NCBI RefSeq assembly: GCF_019880225.1 | Contig: NZ_CP082284.1 | Location: forward strand, 2,108,001-2,172,000 | From: Halobaculum rubrum | Lineage (GTDB): Archaea; Halobacteriota; Halobacteria; Halobacteriales; Haloferacaceae | Reading direction: 5' to 3' | DNA length: 64,000 bases | Shown: positions 1-9,228 of the stretch, piece after piece | Numbering within the stretch: position 1 is the stretch's first letter | Layout: every line of letters begins with the position of its first letter | Program-made: the position numbers and the translations under genes | Notes under the pieces: model-generated | The model's input: only the letters and a program-made list of their open reading frames with translations | Told to the model about the DNA's origin: nothing | The model's database searches: none

Positions 1-423
1 GAGGTCCGAGCCCGTCTGCGGCTCCGACACCGCGAGCCCGGAGATCTGATCGCCCTCGGCGACGGGACGGACGTACTCCTCGCACTGCTCGTCGGTGCCG
101 TAGTCGTAGACGAGCTCGTTGCCAAAGGAAGGGAGCATCATCGTCAGCCCGATGCCGGCGTCCGCGCGGTAGAACTCCTCGGCGATGGCGAGCATCTGGT
201 AGATATCGAGGCCGCGGCCGCCGTACTCCTCGGGGATGTCCTGTCCGACGAGCCCCGCCTCCTGGCCGGCCTCCAGCACCTCCCACGGGTAGTCGTCGGC
301 CTCGAAGTGTTCCTGTGCCACCGGCGCGATGTGCTCTTCGGCGAACTCGCGAGCTTCCTGCTTCACATCGCGCGCGTGCTCCGGAACCAGTGACTCGTCC
401 AGCAGACCGAGGTCCGTGTTCAT
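1..423 (-). CDS. acyl-CoA dehydrogenase, 5' part only (runs off window)
   Basis: Flavoprotein that oxidises acyl-CoA to trans-2-enoyl-CoA, the first step of beta-oxidation. The visible 141 residues begin MNTDLGLLDE and contain the acyl-CoA dehydrogenase N-terminal helical domain, with the recognisable blocks IPEEYGGRGLD and GLAVSEPQTGSDL; the latter is the start of the FAD/substrate-binding segment. The frame stays open to base 1, so the C-terminal two thirds lie outside the window. It is on the same strand as the downstream ligase but in front of it in the direction of transcription away from it; the two are about 75 nt apart. Substrate chain length cannot be told from this part. Confidence 0.88.
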   Translation of the reverse strand, partial: MNTDLGLLDESLVPEHARDVKQEAREFAEEHIAPVAQEHFEADDYPWEVLEAGQEAGLVGQDIPEEYGGRGLDIYQMLAIAEEFYRADAGIGLTMMLPSFGNELVYDYGTDEQCEEYVRPVAEGDQISGLAVSEPQTGSDL

Positions 424-499
424 AGCTATCATTCGGGAACGCCCGACCATAACGTCGGTGGAACTTCCGACCCGGGAATTCGCGTTTACCGAGGGAGCC

Positions 500-2413
500 T
501 TACTCCTCCTCGTCGTCGAGGTCCTCGTCTCCGTCCCTCCCCTCCGCGTCGTCGACGCCGTCGGCATCGGTAGCACCGTTGGCACCGTCGGCATCGTCGG
601 CGCCGTCTCCACTGTCCGCGTCGTCCGCGCTGTCCGCACCGTCCCGGTCGGCTTCGGATCGGGCCGTCGTCTCCCCGGCGTCGGTACCCCTACTGGCGTC
701 GTCCGTCTCGCCAGATTCGCGCTCGGCGTCGCGGGCGCGTTCGAGCCGGTCCCGCACGGCCGGTCGCTCGACGGTGCCGGAGACGGTCCGGGGCAGCTCC
801 TCGGCGAACGCGATCGTGTGCGGGATCTTGAACCCCGCCAGGCGCTCTCGGCAGAACGATTCGACGGCCGCGGCCGTCAGCGGGTCGTCGGCCGTCTCGG
901 CCGGCTCGGCGGGGACGACGAGCGCGGCGACGCGCTCGCCCCACTCGTTGTCCGGCAGGCCCGCGACCGCGACGTCGTCGACGCCGGGATGCTCGCGGAT
1001 CGCCGCCGCGACCTCGCCGGGGTCGACGTTCTCGCCGCCGGAGATGATCCGGTCGTCGAGGCGGTTGAGCACGTACACGTAGCCGTCCTCGTCGCGGTAG
1101 CCGACGTCGCCCGTCCGGAGCGCGCCGTCGTCCGTCAACGCGTCGTCGGTCGTCGCCTCGTCGCGGTAGTACCCCGCGGCGATCGACGGTCCGGAAACCA
1201 CGAGTTCCCCCGTCTCGCCCGGCGGGAGCCGCGTCCCGTCCTCGTCGCGGACCGTCACGTCCGTCCACAGCAGCGGCCGACCCACGGTGCCGAGCCGGTC
1301 GAACGCCTCCCGGGGGCGCGCGGTCGCGATCTGGGAGGCCGCCTCGGTCATCCCCCACGAGGGGTGGACCGGAACCGAGAAGTCGCGACAGCGTTCGAGC
1401 AGCGAGTCCGGCGCGGGCGCGCCGCCGAGCAGCACCGCTCGCAGCGAGTCGGGGAGGGTCCCGCGCGCGTCGAGCATCCGCGAGAGCATCGTCGGGACGA
1501 GCGAGACGCCCGTCACGTCGTAGCGCCGGATGTCGTCGACGGCGCCGCCGGCGTCGAACGACTCCCGGAGGACGACGCTCGTCCCGTACAGCGTCGCCCG
1601 GTACAGCGGCATGATCCCGCCGGTGTGGTGCAGCGACAGCGTCGCGAGATAGCGATCGTCGGGGAGCACGCCCAGCCGGAACGCCGAGGCGGTCGCCGAC
1701 GACAGGACGTTCCCCATCGACAGCGGCACGAGCTTCGGACTCCCGGTCGACCCCGACGTGAACAGCATGACGAGGGTGTCCCCGCGTCCCCACCGAACCG
1801 CCGGCACCTCCCCCTCGGGCGCGGCGTCGATGTCGACCACGCGGTCGTCCTCGGGGTCGTCAAGCGAGACGACGGGGACCGGCGAGTCGGTCGACTTCCC
1901 GTCGGCTCCCTCGTCGCCGCCGCGGTCGTCCACACGCGCGGGCTCGAAACCGTCGACAGACCGCCAGCCAGTCGCGTCGTCGTCGTCACCGTCGTTGGCG
2001 CTCCCGTCGTCGCCCCCGCTGGGGTCGTCCTCGTCGGCGTCGGTCCCGAGGACCGCGTCGTCGAGGGCCGCCGCGACGGCGACGGATTCGGTGTCGTCCC
2101 CGCACACGAGCGCCGTCGCGTCGGCGGCGGCGAGCCTGGGTTCGAGTTCCGCGGCCGTGAGCCGGTCCGAGCAGGGGACGAGCCGCACGCCCAGCCGCAT
2201 CGCGGCATGGACGAGCGCCACGTACCCCGTCCGGTTGCCGAGGACGACAGCGAGGTGATCGCCCGGTTCGATGCCCAGTCCGGCCAGTCGGGCCGCCAAC
2301 GCCTCCGCGCGGGCGTCGAGACCCGCGTACGTCAGCGACTCCCCCGAGGCCGCCAGCACGAGCGCTTCCGCGTCCGGCGTGGCGGCGACCCGGTGGGAGA
2401 GCCAATCGCGCAT
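500..2413 (-). CDS. menE: AMP-forming acyl-CoA synthetase, probable o-succinylbenzoate-CoA ligase (MenE)
   Basis: Member of the ANL (adenylate-forming) superfamily, 637 aa, probably activating o-succinylbenzoate to its CoA ester in menaquinone synthesis. The start MRDWLSHRV resembles haloarchaeal MenE proteins. The P-loop-like adenylation motif TSGSTGSPK is at about residues 219-227, and GMTEAASQ and the YRTGD-like motif LRTGDVGYRDEDG follow. Two acidic inserts are unusual: about residues 105-200 before the adenylation motif, and a tail of roughly 75 residues rich in Asp, Glu, Ala and Gly. Near the end the A10 position reads PRTVSGTVER, so the usual Gly-Lys is Gly-Thr. The other menaquinone genes are far away at 53-60 kb, so MenE is inferred from sequence resemblance only; another small carboxylic acid ligase is possible. 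Confidence 0.7.
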   Translation of the reverse strand: MRDWLSHRVAATPDAEALVLAASGESLTYAGLDARAEALAARLAGLGIEPGDHLAVVLGNRTGYVALVHAAMRLGVRLVPCSDRLTAAELEPRLAAADATALVCGDDTESVAVAAALDDAVLGTDADEDDPSGGDDGSANDGDDDDATGWRSVDGFEPARVDDRGGDEGADGKSTDSPVPVVSLDDPEDDRVVDIDAAPEGEVPAVRWGRGDTLVMLFTSGSTGSPKLVPLSMGNVLSSATASAFRLGVLPDDRYLATLSLHHTGGIMPLYRATLYGTSVVLRESFDAGGAVDDIRRYDVTGVSLVPTMLSRMLDARGTLPDSLRAVLLGGAPAPDSLLERCRDFSVPVHPSWGMTEAASQIATARPREAFDRLGTVGRPLLWTDVTVRDEDGTRLPPGETGELVVSGPSIAAGYYRDEATTDDALTDDGALRTGDVGYRDEDGYVYVLNRLDDRIISGGENVDPGEVAAAIREHPGVDDVAVAGLPDNEWGERVAALVVPAEPAETADDPLTAAAVESFCRERLAGFKIPHTIAFAEELPRTVSGTVERPAVRDRLERARDAERESGETDDASRGTDAGETTARSEADRDGADSADDADSGDGADDADGANGATDADGVDDAEGRDGDEDLDDEEE

Positions 2414-2521
2414 GGAACCGGGATGAACCCCGTCCCACTACGCTCTTTCCATCGCCGTGGGGGTTACGATGGGTACGGAGTCGCCCATGGGCTCCCCGGG
2501 GCGACCCGACTCGGAGCCGGT

Positions 2522-4678
2522 TCAGCCGAACAGGAGCCCCGCCAGCGAGTCCGTCCCGTCGTCCTCGCCGCGACCACGGCCTTTGCCGTTCCCTCCGCCC
2601 GTACCGTTACCGTTCCCGCGGCCGCGCTCGCTGCCGAGGAGCGGCGGGTTCACGTCCACGTCGGTCGTGACGGGGAGTTCCTTGCTGCCGGCGTTGTTCG
2701 AGGGGTCGTCGACGGAGGTCGCGCCGAGGCGCAGGTCGGTCCCGAGCCCGGCCAGCAGGCCGTTCACGCGCTCGCGGTCGGCGGCGCGGCCGGCGAGCAC
2801 GACCACTGCGCCGCCGCCGCGGACGAACCGCCGGAGCACGTCGAGTTCCTCCGCGGTGTACTCCTCGCTCGGCGCGGAGACGACGAGGGCACGCCGGCGT
2901 GCGATGGTCCCCATCGACGAGAGGTCGTTGTACTGCGTGAACCCGGTGTCGAGCCCCTCGAGATAGCGCTTGAAGTACGCGGCGTCCTCGGCGCTCGCGG
3001 ACTCCTCGGCGGCAAACTGGCCGTGCCCGCCGTCGATCAGCACCTCGCCCGCGCGGGCGGTCAGCCGGTCGACCACGCCGGCGGTGAACTGGTAAGTGTC
3101 GTACGCCCCGGGGTCGTCGACGGGCGCGTCTGGGCCGTCGTAGTCCTCCTGGATCGTCTGTGCGCCGACGAGCGCGACGCCGGCGTCGGCGTCGGCAGCT
3201 GCGAGCGGTGCGCCGGGCGCGGTGGCGGTGTCGCCCGCCCGCGCCAGCACCTCGGCGTCGCCGGCCGCGACGGTCGCGGCTCGCGGGAACAGTACGCGCT
3301 CGACCCGCGAAGGCCGCGTCGGCTCGACGACGTCGATGTCGCTTTCGGTCCATACGCCGAGGCCGCGCTTGCGGGCCGTGCGCTCGATCTCGATGAACTC
3401 GTCGTGGCGCGTGAGCCCCGAGTCGTACACCCGAGCGTACCCGCGCTCGAGGATGCGCCGGTTGAACAGGTCGTCGCGCGTTCCGTCGCCGTCCGCGTCG
3501 TACCGGACGTAACACAGCAGGCGCCCGAAGCCGCCGCGGACGCCTTCCTCCGGGTCGAACGAGAGGTCGACCGTCGCCTCCGACAGTTCGCCGACGGCCC
3601 ACTCGGCGGACTCGCGACCCTTCTCGAGGAGGTACTCGTAGGAGTCGATCCCCTCCCACTCCTCGGCGAGTTCGGGGCTCTCTTCGGGAGTGGTCTCGGT
3701 CGGGTCGTACGTCTCGGGCGTGTCGAAGCCGAGCAGGCGGACCGTGTCGAAGTAGTCGGGCGCGTTCTCTCGGGGGATCCGAACGTCGACGGTGTCGCCG
3801 TCGGTCACGCTCACGACCTCGGCCGTGTACGTCCGTGAGGGGTCGACCTCGAAGCCGAGCCCCTGCCGGTTGGCGAACAGATCCGCGTAGTCGTCGTCGA
3901 ATCGGGTCGTCGTCGGGACGAACTCGATGCCGTCGTTGCTCTCCTCGTCGAGGACCTGGTCGTCGTTGAACCGGAACGCCAGATCGAGCGCGTCCGCGAT
4001 CTTGTTGAGGTTGTCCGTCGCGTCGAAGTTCTGGAAGTCCGACTGGTCGAACAGGAGCAACCCGCCGCCATCGGCGACGAACGCCGCGAGCGCGTCGCGC
4101 TCGGCCGCGGTGAACCCCTCGCTGGGCGAGGTGACGACCGCCGCGTCGGCGGCTGAGAGCGCGGCGACGAGGTCACCGTCGGTGCCCGTCGCCTCGAACG
4201 CGTAGCCGTTGGTCTCGGCGTACTCGATGAACGCGGCGTGGGCGTCTGCGTCGTAGAACTGCCCGTGTGTCTCGTCGAACGCGACCGTGCCCGACCCGGC
4301 GACGCGGTCGAGCGCGTTCAGGACGACCTCCTCGTTCCCGTACAGGAAGTCCGTGCCGTTCTGGACGACCGGCGCGCCGAAGGCGACGACGCCGTCGTCG
4401 ACGCCCACCAGCGGGATCTGTCGGTCCTCCGGGTACTCGACGGCGTCGCCGTTGCCGTCCTCGTCGACGTTCGTCGCCGTCGGCTCCGCGCGCACCGCGA
4501 CGAAGTCGGCGTCGGCGGCCGCGGGCTCGCCGTCGGCGCCGAGGAGGCTCGCCGTCGAGTCGAAGAGGAGCTCGTCCACCCGATCGCTGTCCGTCGTCTC
4601 CGCTCGTGCGCCGGTCGTGCCGACTGCGAGCGCTCCCGCGCTCGCGCCGACGCCGGCCAGGAAGTCACGTCGTTCCAC
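2522..4678 (-). CDS. Tat-exported thermonuclease (SNase) domain protein with two flanking DUF4350-like domains
   Basis: Predicted secreted nuclease-like protein of 718 aa. The GTG start at 4678 gives MERRDFLAGVGASAGALAVG, a twin-arginine-type signal, and a TATA-like box lies 27 nt upstream. The centre (about residues 300-460) is an SNase domain: VVSVTDGDTVDVRIP, VRLLGFDTPE with the catalytic-type Arg, GGFGRLLCYV and RGLGVW. On each side is a region of the same type, with GTVAFDETHGQFYD/VLIDGGHGQFAA, VVTSPSEGFTAAE/VVSAPSEEYTAEE and AFVADGGGLLLF/RFVRGGGAVVVL, so the N- and C-terminal parts look like a duplication of a DUF4350-like domain. The C-terminus ends in a Gly/Asn-rich tail. The substrate is inferred to be extracellular nucleic acid; activity is not proven. 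Confidence 0.72.
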   Translation of the reverse strand: MERRDFLAGVGASAGALAVGTTGARAETTDSDRVDELLFDSTASLLGADGEPAAADADFVAVRAEPTATNVDEDGNGDAVEYPEDRQIPLVGVDDGVVAFGAPVVQNGTDFLYGNEEVVLNALDRVAGSGTVAFDETHGQFYDADAHAAFIEYAETNGYAFEATGTDGDLVAALSAADAAVVTSPSEGFTAAERDALAAFVADGGGLLLFDQSDFQNFDATDNLNKIADALDLAFRFNDDQVLDEESNDGIEFVPTTTRFDDDYADLFANRQGLGFEVDPSRTYTAEVVSVTDGDTVDVRIPRENAPDYFDTVRLLGFDTPETYDPTETTPEESPELAEEWEGIDSYEYLLEKGRESAEWAVGELSEATVDLSFDPEEGVRGGFGRLLCYVRYDADGDGTRDDLFNRRILERGYARVYDSGLTRHDEFIEIERTARKRGLGVWTESDIDVVEPTRPSRVERVLFPRAATVAAGDAEVLARAGDTATAPGAPLAAADADAGVALVGAQTIQEDYDGPDAPVDDPGAYDTYQFTAGVVDRLTARAGEVLIDGGHGQFAAEESASAEDAAYFKRYLEGLDTGFTQYNDLSSMGTIARRRALVVSAPSEEYTAEELDVLRRFVRGGGAVVVLAGRAADRERVNGLLAGLGTDLRLGATSVDDPSNNAGSKELPVTTDVDVNPPLLGSERGRGNGNGTGGGNGKGRGRGEDDGTDSLAGLLFG

Positions 4679-4698
4679 GGGGGAGATCCATGGCAGTC

Positions 4699-4710
4699 GA
4701 AATATAATTC
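4699..4710 (-). promoter_or_regulatory. TATA-like promoter of the thermonuclease-domain gene
   Basis: On the minus strand the sequence reads GAATTATATT, centred about 27 nt before the GTG at 4678. This AT-rich patch stands out from the GC-rich surroundings and sits where a TATA box should be for a leaderless mRNA. It supports the choice of the GTG over upstream alternatives. Confidence 0.6.
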
Positions 4711-4775
4711 TACCGAGAAGCTTGGAACAAATAACTCCGGAACGATATTGTGACAACCATCCACGTGGCGACCGC

Positions 4776-5162
4776 TCAGTGCTCGACGAACTCCACGAGC
4801 ACGCCGCCGGTGTCTCGCGGATGGAGGAACGCGACCTCGTGTCCCCACGCGCCCGGCCGCGACTCCTCGTCGATCAGCCCGACCCCGAGATCTCGGGCGC
4901 GATCGAGCGCGCCCGTGATGTCGTCGGTCGCGAACGCGAGGTGGTGGATCCCCGGCCCGTTGCGGTCGAGGTAGCCGGCGATCGTCCCTTCGTCGTCGAG
5001 CGGTTCGAGCAGTTCGAGATACGAGTCGCCCAGCTCGAGGAAGACGACCGCCATCCCGTCGAACTCCTCCTGGTGGGCGATCTCGCAGTCGAGCAGGTCC
5101 GTGTACAGCGCGGCGAGTGCGGCCGCGTCCTCGGTCGCGATCCCGGCGTGGTCGATATGCAT
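4776..5162 (-). CDS. mce: methylmalonyl-CoA epimerase
   Basis: Glyoxalase/VOC-fold metalloenzyme of 128 aa that interconverts (2S)- and (2R)-methylmalonyl-CoA. The family pattern is clear: MHIDHAGIATED at the N-terminus with the first metal His, VFLELGDSYLELLEPL, GIHHLAFATDDI with the second His region, and GVLVEFVEH at the end with the Glu ligand. Length is normal for the family. It follows the methylmalonyl-CoA mutase gene by 70 nt on the same strand, which is the expected functional pairing for propionyl-CoA conversion to succinyl-CoA. Confidence 0.93.
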   Translation of the reverse strand: MHIDHAGIATEDAAALAALYTDLLDCEIAHQEEFDGMAVVFLELGDSYLELLEPLDDEGTIAGYLDRNGPGIHHLAFATDDITGALDRARDLGVGLIDEESRPGAWGHEVAFLHPRDTGGVLVEFVEH

Positions 5163-5232
5163 ACTCGACGAGTACGACGGCGGGAGGATAAAATCGCCCG
5201 ACGGACGGGTACACGACAGGTCGCGCCGGGCG

Positions 5233-6909
5233 CTATTGCCCCGGCTTGTACTCGCCGAACTCCTCGCGCATCACGTCGGATATCTCGCCGACCGTCGCGT
5301 ACGCCTTCACCGCGTCGACGATGTACGGCATCACGTTCGCGTCGCCCCGACAGGCGTCGCGCAGCGCCGCCAGCGCGTCCTCGACGGCCTCGGAGTCGCG
5401 GTCCTCGCGGAGCGCCTGCACCCGGTCGATCTGTGCTTGCTCCTCCTCCTCGGAGACGTCCTCCAGGTCGACGTGGGCGTCCTCCTCGACCTCGTACTCG
5501 TTGACGCCGACGATGATCCGCTCGCCCTCCTCGATCTCGCGCTGGCGCTCGAAGGCGGTGTCCTGGATCTGGCGCTGGACCCACTGGCTCTTCACGGCGT
5601 CGAGCATCCCGCCGCGGCGGTCGACCTCCTCCAGGATCTCGAACGCCTCCTCCTCGATCCCGTCGGTGAGGCTCTCGACGTAGTAACTTCCCGCGAGCGG
5701 GTCGATCGTGTCCGCGGCACCCGACTCGTGGGCGAGGATCTGCTGGGTCCGGAGGGCGGTGCGAACGGACTGCTCGGTCGGCAGCGACAGCGCCTCGTCT
5801 TTCCCGTTGGTGTGGAGGCTCTGGGTACCGCCGAGCACCGCCGCAAGCGCCTGGTAGCCGACCCGGACGACGTTGTTCTCGATCTGCTGGGCGGTGAGCG
5901 TCGAGCCCGCGGTCTGGGTGTGGAACTTCAGCTGCTTCGACTTGGGGTTCTCCGCGCCGAAGCGCTCCTCCATGATCTCCGCCCACATCCGGCGGGCCGC
6001 GCGGAACTTCGCGACCTCCTCGAAGATGTTGTTGTGGGCGTTGAAGAAGAAGGAAAGCTGGGGCGCGAACTCGTCCACGTCGAGGCCGGCGTCGACGGCC
6101 GCCTGCACGTACTCGATGCCGTCGCCGAGGGTGAACGCGATCTCCTGGGCGGCCGTGGATCCTGCCTCGCGAATGTGGTACCCCGAGATGGAGATGGTGT
6201 TGAAGCTGGGGACCTCCTCGGCGCAGAACGCGAAGATGTCCGTTATCAGTCGCATCGACGGCTCCGGCGGGTAGATGTAGAGGTTCCGCGCGATGTACTC
6301 CTTCATGATGTCATTCTGGATGGTGCCCCGAAGCTCCTCGCGGTCGACGCCCTGGCGGTCGCCGACGGCGATGTACATCGCCAACAGGACGGCGGCGGGC
6401 GCGTTGATCGTCATCGAGGTGGACACCTCGTCCAGCGGGATGTCGTCGAAGACGCGCTCGAAGTCCTCCAGCGAGTCGATGGCGACGCCGGACTTCCCCA
6501 CCTCGCCGGCGGCCATGTCGGCGTCGGAGTCGTAGCCCATCTGGGTGGGAAGGTCGAACGCCATCGACAGTCCCGAGGAACCCTGGTCGATCAGGTACTG
6601 GAAGCGCTCGTTCGTCTCGGCGGCGGTTCCCATCCCGGCGTACTGGCGCATGGTCCACAGGCGCCCGCGGTGCATCGTCGGGTAGACGCCGCGGGTGTAC
6701 GGCTCCTCCCCTGGGAACCCCACGTCGTCCTCGTAGTCGAGGTCGCCCACGTCGTCCGGGGTGTACAGCCGCTTCACGTCCTGGCCGCCGGTGTCGGTGG
6801 TGAACTCCTCCTCGCGCTCCCCGAAGCGGTCGAGTGTCGGGGAGAGGGTCTCCTCCTCCCACTCTCGCTTGCCCTCGCGGATGGCTTCGAGATCGTCGGG
6901 GTCGAACAT
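5233..6909 (-). CDS. mutA: methylmalonyl-CoA mutase, catalytic (alpha-type) subunit
   Basis: Catalytic chain of the B12-dependent mutase that converts (R)-methylmalonyl-CoA to succinyl-CoA. The ATG at 6909 gives 558 aa starting [19 protein letters not shown]; longer versions read into non-coding-like sequence. Family blocks are [72 protein letters not shown] and [18 protein letters not shown]. There is no C-terminal B12-binding domain, as usual for archaeal and split bacterial enzymes, so the small cobalamin-binding subunit must be encoded elsewhere. Likely co-transcribed with the epimerase just downstream. Confidence 0.95.
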   Translation of the reverse strand: MFDPDDLEAIREGKREWEEETLSPTLDRFGEREEEFTTDTGGQDVKRLYTPDDVGDLDYEDDVGFPGEEPYTRGVYPTMHRGRLWTMRQYAGMGTAAETNERFQYLIDQGSSGLSMAFDLPTQMGYDSDADMAAGEVGKSGVAIDSLEDFERVFDDIPLDEVSTSMTINAPAAVLLAMYIAVGDRQGVDREELRGTIQNDIMKEYIARNLYIYPPEPSMRLITDIFAFCAEEVPSFNTISISGYHIREAGSTAAQEIAFTLGDGIEYVQAAVDAGLDVDEFAPQLSFFFNAHNNIFEEVAKFRAARRMWAEIMEERFGAENPKSKQLKFHTQTAGSTLTAQQIENNVVRVGYQALAAVLGGTQSLHTNGKDEALSLPTEQSVRTALRTQQILAHESGAADTIDPLAGSYYVESLTDGIEEEAFEILEEVDRRGGMLDAVKSQWVQRQIQDTAFERQREIEEGERIIVGVNEYEVEEDAHVDLEDVSEEEEQAQIDRVQALREDRDSEAVEDALAALRDACRGDANVMPYIVDAVKAYATVGEISDVMREEFGEYKPGQ

Positions 6910-7080
6910 GACCGATCCATCACGGGCCCGTGGCTTAAGCGGACTGGAGCCGACACCGGCAAGGCGGGCGCACCGTGGACCGCGTCGGCCCGCTGGCTGC
7001 GACGACCACGCCGGCGCCCGGGGCGGAGGCGTCGCCGCGTCGTGTCGGGATTTATGTGGCTCCCGTCGCTGTGACTGTCC

Positions 7081-7542
7081 ATGCAAGTCGCTCCGATGCA
7101 GGCCGCGCTCACCGCGGCGTACGTGTTTCACACCCTGTTCGCCGGCCTCTGGGTCGGCGCGGTCGTCCTCACCGCCTGGAAGGTCATCCCGCTCGCGAAA
7201 GACGGCGACGTGACCCCCGAACTGCTCGGCGGCGTCGTCTCGGGGGTGTCGACGATCACGCGGGTCGGCGCGCTCGTGTTCCTCGCGACGGGGGGCCACA
7301 TGGCCGCGACGGTGTACGGCGCCGAGGGGCTGTTCGCGCCGCCGCGCGGCCACGTCGTGCTCACGATGCTGGCGCTGTGGGTCGTCATGACCGGGCTCGT
7401 CGAAGTCGGCGGGAGCAAGGTTCGCTCGGCGCTGGAGGACGGAAAGGTCCGCACCGCCGCCCGCGACGCCGGCACCTTCTACACCGCCGCCGCCGCGATC
7501 GGCTTCGTGCTGCTCGTGCTCGGCGGCTACCTCTCGGTCTGA
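7081..7542 (+). CDS. small integral membrane protein, possibly CopD-like
   Basis: Membrane protein of 153 aa with four predicted hydrophobic helices, at about residues 8-35, 58-80, 88-108 and 130-152. [15 protein letters not shown] in helix 1 and LATGGHMA in helix 2 resemble the copper-resistance D/four-helix haem membrane proteins, but no family-specific residue set is certain. The start at 7081 lies about 30 nt after TTTATG, a TATA-like box. It is divergent from the mutase and convergent with the DNA methyltransferase gene. Role unknown; a transporter or redox membrane subunit is possible. Confidence 0.62.
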   Translation: MQVAPMQAALTAAYVFHTLFAGLWVGAVVLTAWKVIPLAKDGDVTPELLGGVVSGVSTITRVGALVFLATGGHMAATVYGAEGLFAPPRGHVVLTMLALWVVMTGLVEVGGSKVRSALEDGKVRTAARDAGTFYTAAAAIGFVLLVLGGYLSV

Positions 7543-7558
7543 CGGCGACCAGTTCGGC

Positions 7559-8239
7559 TCACCCGCTGGATTGCTTCTCGAACACCAGACAGTACGAGTG
7601 GTCGAACCCGTAGCCGTAGCGCCCCGGCATATCCTCGTAGCCGTCGCCCTCCCACTCGATCACGACCTCCCCGTCGAACCGCAACACCTCGCTCACGCGG
7701 TCGGCCACGTCGAACGCCAGCGGCGTGACGTGGTCGCTCTCGCGGAGGTTCACCACGTCGACGACGACGATTCCGTCGGGTGCCATCGCCGACGCGACGC
7801 CGCGAAACGCGGCCTCGATGTCGTCGAGGTAGTCGGCGTACGTGCTCTCGCCCTCGTAGTTCTCGAAGGGGTCCAGGTCGATGCTGTGGGTCATGAACGG
7901 CGGCGACGTGAAACAGCAGTCACAGGGCGGGACCCACGACCCGTCGAGGTTGAGGGCGCTTCCGTGGCGTATCTCCCCGCCGTGATCGTCGCCGAGGCGG
8001 TTGCGGATCGCGGCGACGCGGTCCGCCTCGTACTCGATGCCGAACGGTACCCTCCCGAGGCGTTCGGCGGCGAGCAGGGTCGTCCCGAACCCCGCGAACG
8101 GGTCGAGCACGCGGTCGCCGGGGTCGGTGTACTCCCGGAGGAACCGCTCGACGAGCACGTCGGGCGTTCGAACCTCGTCGGCGTGGCCGGCGGGGAGCGG
8201 GTCGCGGTGGCCGAACTCCAGCGTGAGGTGGGTGTCCAT
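7559..8239 (-). CDS. DNA methyltransferase of the N4-cytosine/N6-adenine type, orphan
   Basis: SAM-dependent DNA methyltransferase of 226 aa. The SAM motif [17 protein letters not shown] is at residues 46-62 and the catalytic motif TSPPF at residues 111-115, in the order motif I then motif IV. The start at 8239 begins [19 protein letters not shown], and a TTTATG box lies about 30 nt upstream. It ends with a conserved [13 protein letters not shown] segment. No restriction endonuclease gene lies beside it, so it is either a solitary regulatory methylase or modifies another nucleic acid. TSPPF is closest to N4-cytosine enzymes (TSPPY type), but the base modified is an inference. Confidence 0.8.
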   Translation of the reverse strand: MDTHLTLEFGHRDPLPAGHADEVRTPDVLVERFLREYTDPGDRVLDPFAGFGTTLLAAERLGRVPFGIEYEADRVAAIRNRLGDDHGGEIRHGSALNLDGSWVPPCDCCFTSPPFMTHSIDLDPFENYEGESTYADYLDDIEAAFRGVASAMAPDGIVVVDVVNLRESDHVTPLAFDVADRVSEVLRFDGEVVIEWEGDGYEDMPGRYGYGFDHSYCLVFEKQSSG

Positions 8240-8363
8240 CCCGTGCCCAACCGGCGCGAGGGAGCCGCATAAATCCCCGGCGACCCGAGGATGACTCGTC
8301 TCCGTGACCGCTCCGGGCCACTCCGGCGTCGGGATACAAGTCGCCGGCCCCCGATCCGGACCC

Positions 8364-9032
8364 ATGGTACTCACAGACGAGGTCTCCAGGTTTCTGCGTG
8401 CGACCGGCCCCGAACACACCGAGGTGCAGGCGGAGATGGCCGCGTTCGCCGACGAACACGACTTCCCGAACATCGGTCCCGAGTCGGGTGCCGTTCTCCG
8501 CCTGCTCGCACGTCTCGCGGACGCGGACACCGTCTTCGAGTTCGGCTCCGGGTTCGGCTACTCCGCCTCGTGGTTCCTCCGCGGCGGCGCCGAGCGGGTG
8601 ATCCTCACGGAGTTCGACGCCGAGGAACTCGATCAGGGGCGCGAGTTCATGCGTGAGGCCGGCCTCGCGGACCGCTGCGTCTTCGAGGAGGGGAACGCCA
8701 TGGAGACGGTCGGACGCTACGACGGGCCCTTCGACGTGGTGCTCGTCGACCACCAGAAGGAGCGGTACGTGGACGCGTTCGACGCCGTCCGCGACAAGGT
8801 CGCGCCGGGAGGCGTCGTCGCCGCGGACAACGTGATGCGCGGCCCGATCGACTTCGATGCGCTCCTCGCGCACGCCGAGGGGGACGAGGACACCGGGGGC
8901 GCGATCGCGTCCGCGAACGACCAGACCCGCGGGATAGCCGACTACCTCGAGGCCGTCCGCGACGACCCCGACTTCGAGACGGCGGTGCTCCCCGTCGGCT
9001 CCGGGCTCGCCGTGAGCACGAAGGCCGACTAG
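8364..9032 (+). CDS. SAM-dependent O-methyltransferase family protein
   Basis: Class I methyltransferase of 222 aa. The SAM-binding motif is VFEFGSGFGYSASWFL at about residues 57-72, and FDVVLVDHQKERYVDAFDAV followed by APGGVVAADNVMRG is typical of the cation-dependent catechol-type O-methyltransferase family (PF01596). The ATG at 8364 follows a GATACAAG box by about 28 nt; the longer reading from 8304 adds non-conserved residues. Substrate unknown. It stands alone, divergent from the DNA methylase. Confidence 0.78.
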   Translation: MVLTDEVSRFLRATGPEHTEVQAEMAAFADEHDFPNIGPESGAVLRLLARLADADTVFEFGSGFGYSASWFLRGGAERVILTEFDAEELDQGREFMREAGLADRCVFEEGNAMETVGRYDGPFDVVLVDHQKERYVDAFDAVRDKVAPGGVVAADNVMRGPIDFDALLAHAEGDEDTGGAIASANDQTRGIADYLEAVRDDPDFETAVLPVGSGLAVSTKAD

Positions 9033-9228
9033 CGGGGGTCCTGCCGACGGCGAGAGTTCAAGTACGAATCCGGAACCAGCCCCGGTATGCGCTGAGTACG
9101 GACCCGTCGCGGACAGCGGGTGTGCGACACACCGCGACGGGAACAGGCCTCGGACCGTCGATCGGACGTTCGGTGGTCCGGGGGGACGGCTCGGACGACG
9201 GACCGGGCCGCGGGTGTCGCCTGTTCGC

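Noticed and set aside
329-3838. Very long open frame on the plus strand across the MenE and thermonuclease genes
   Set aside because: It runs antisense to two clear genes, and its protein is Arg/Val/Gly-rich with no domain. High GC removes stop codons, so such frames are expected artefacts.
3160-5504. Further long antisense frames near the methylmalonyl-CoA genes
   Set aside because: Shadow frames of the conserved mutase, epimerase and thermonuclease genes; poor composition.
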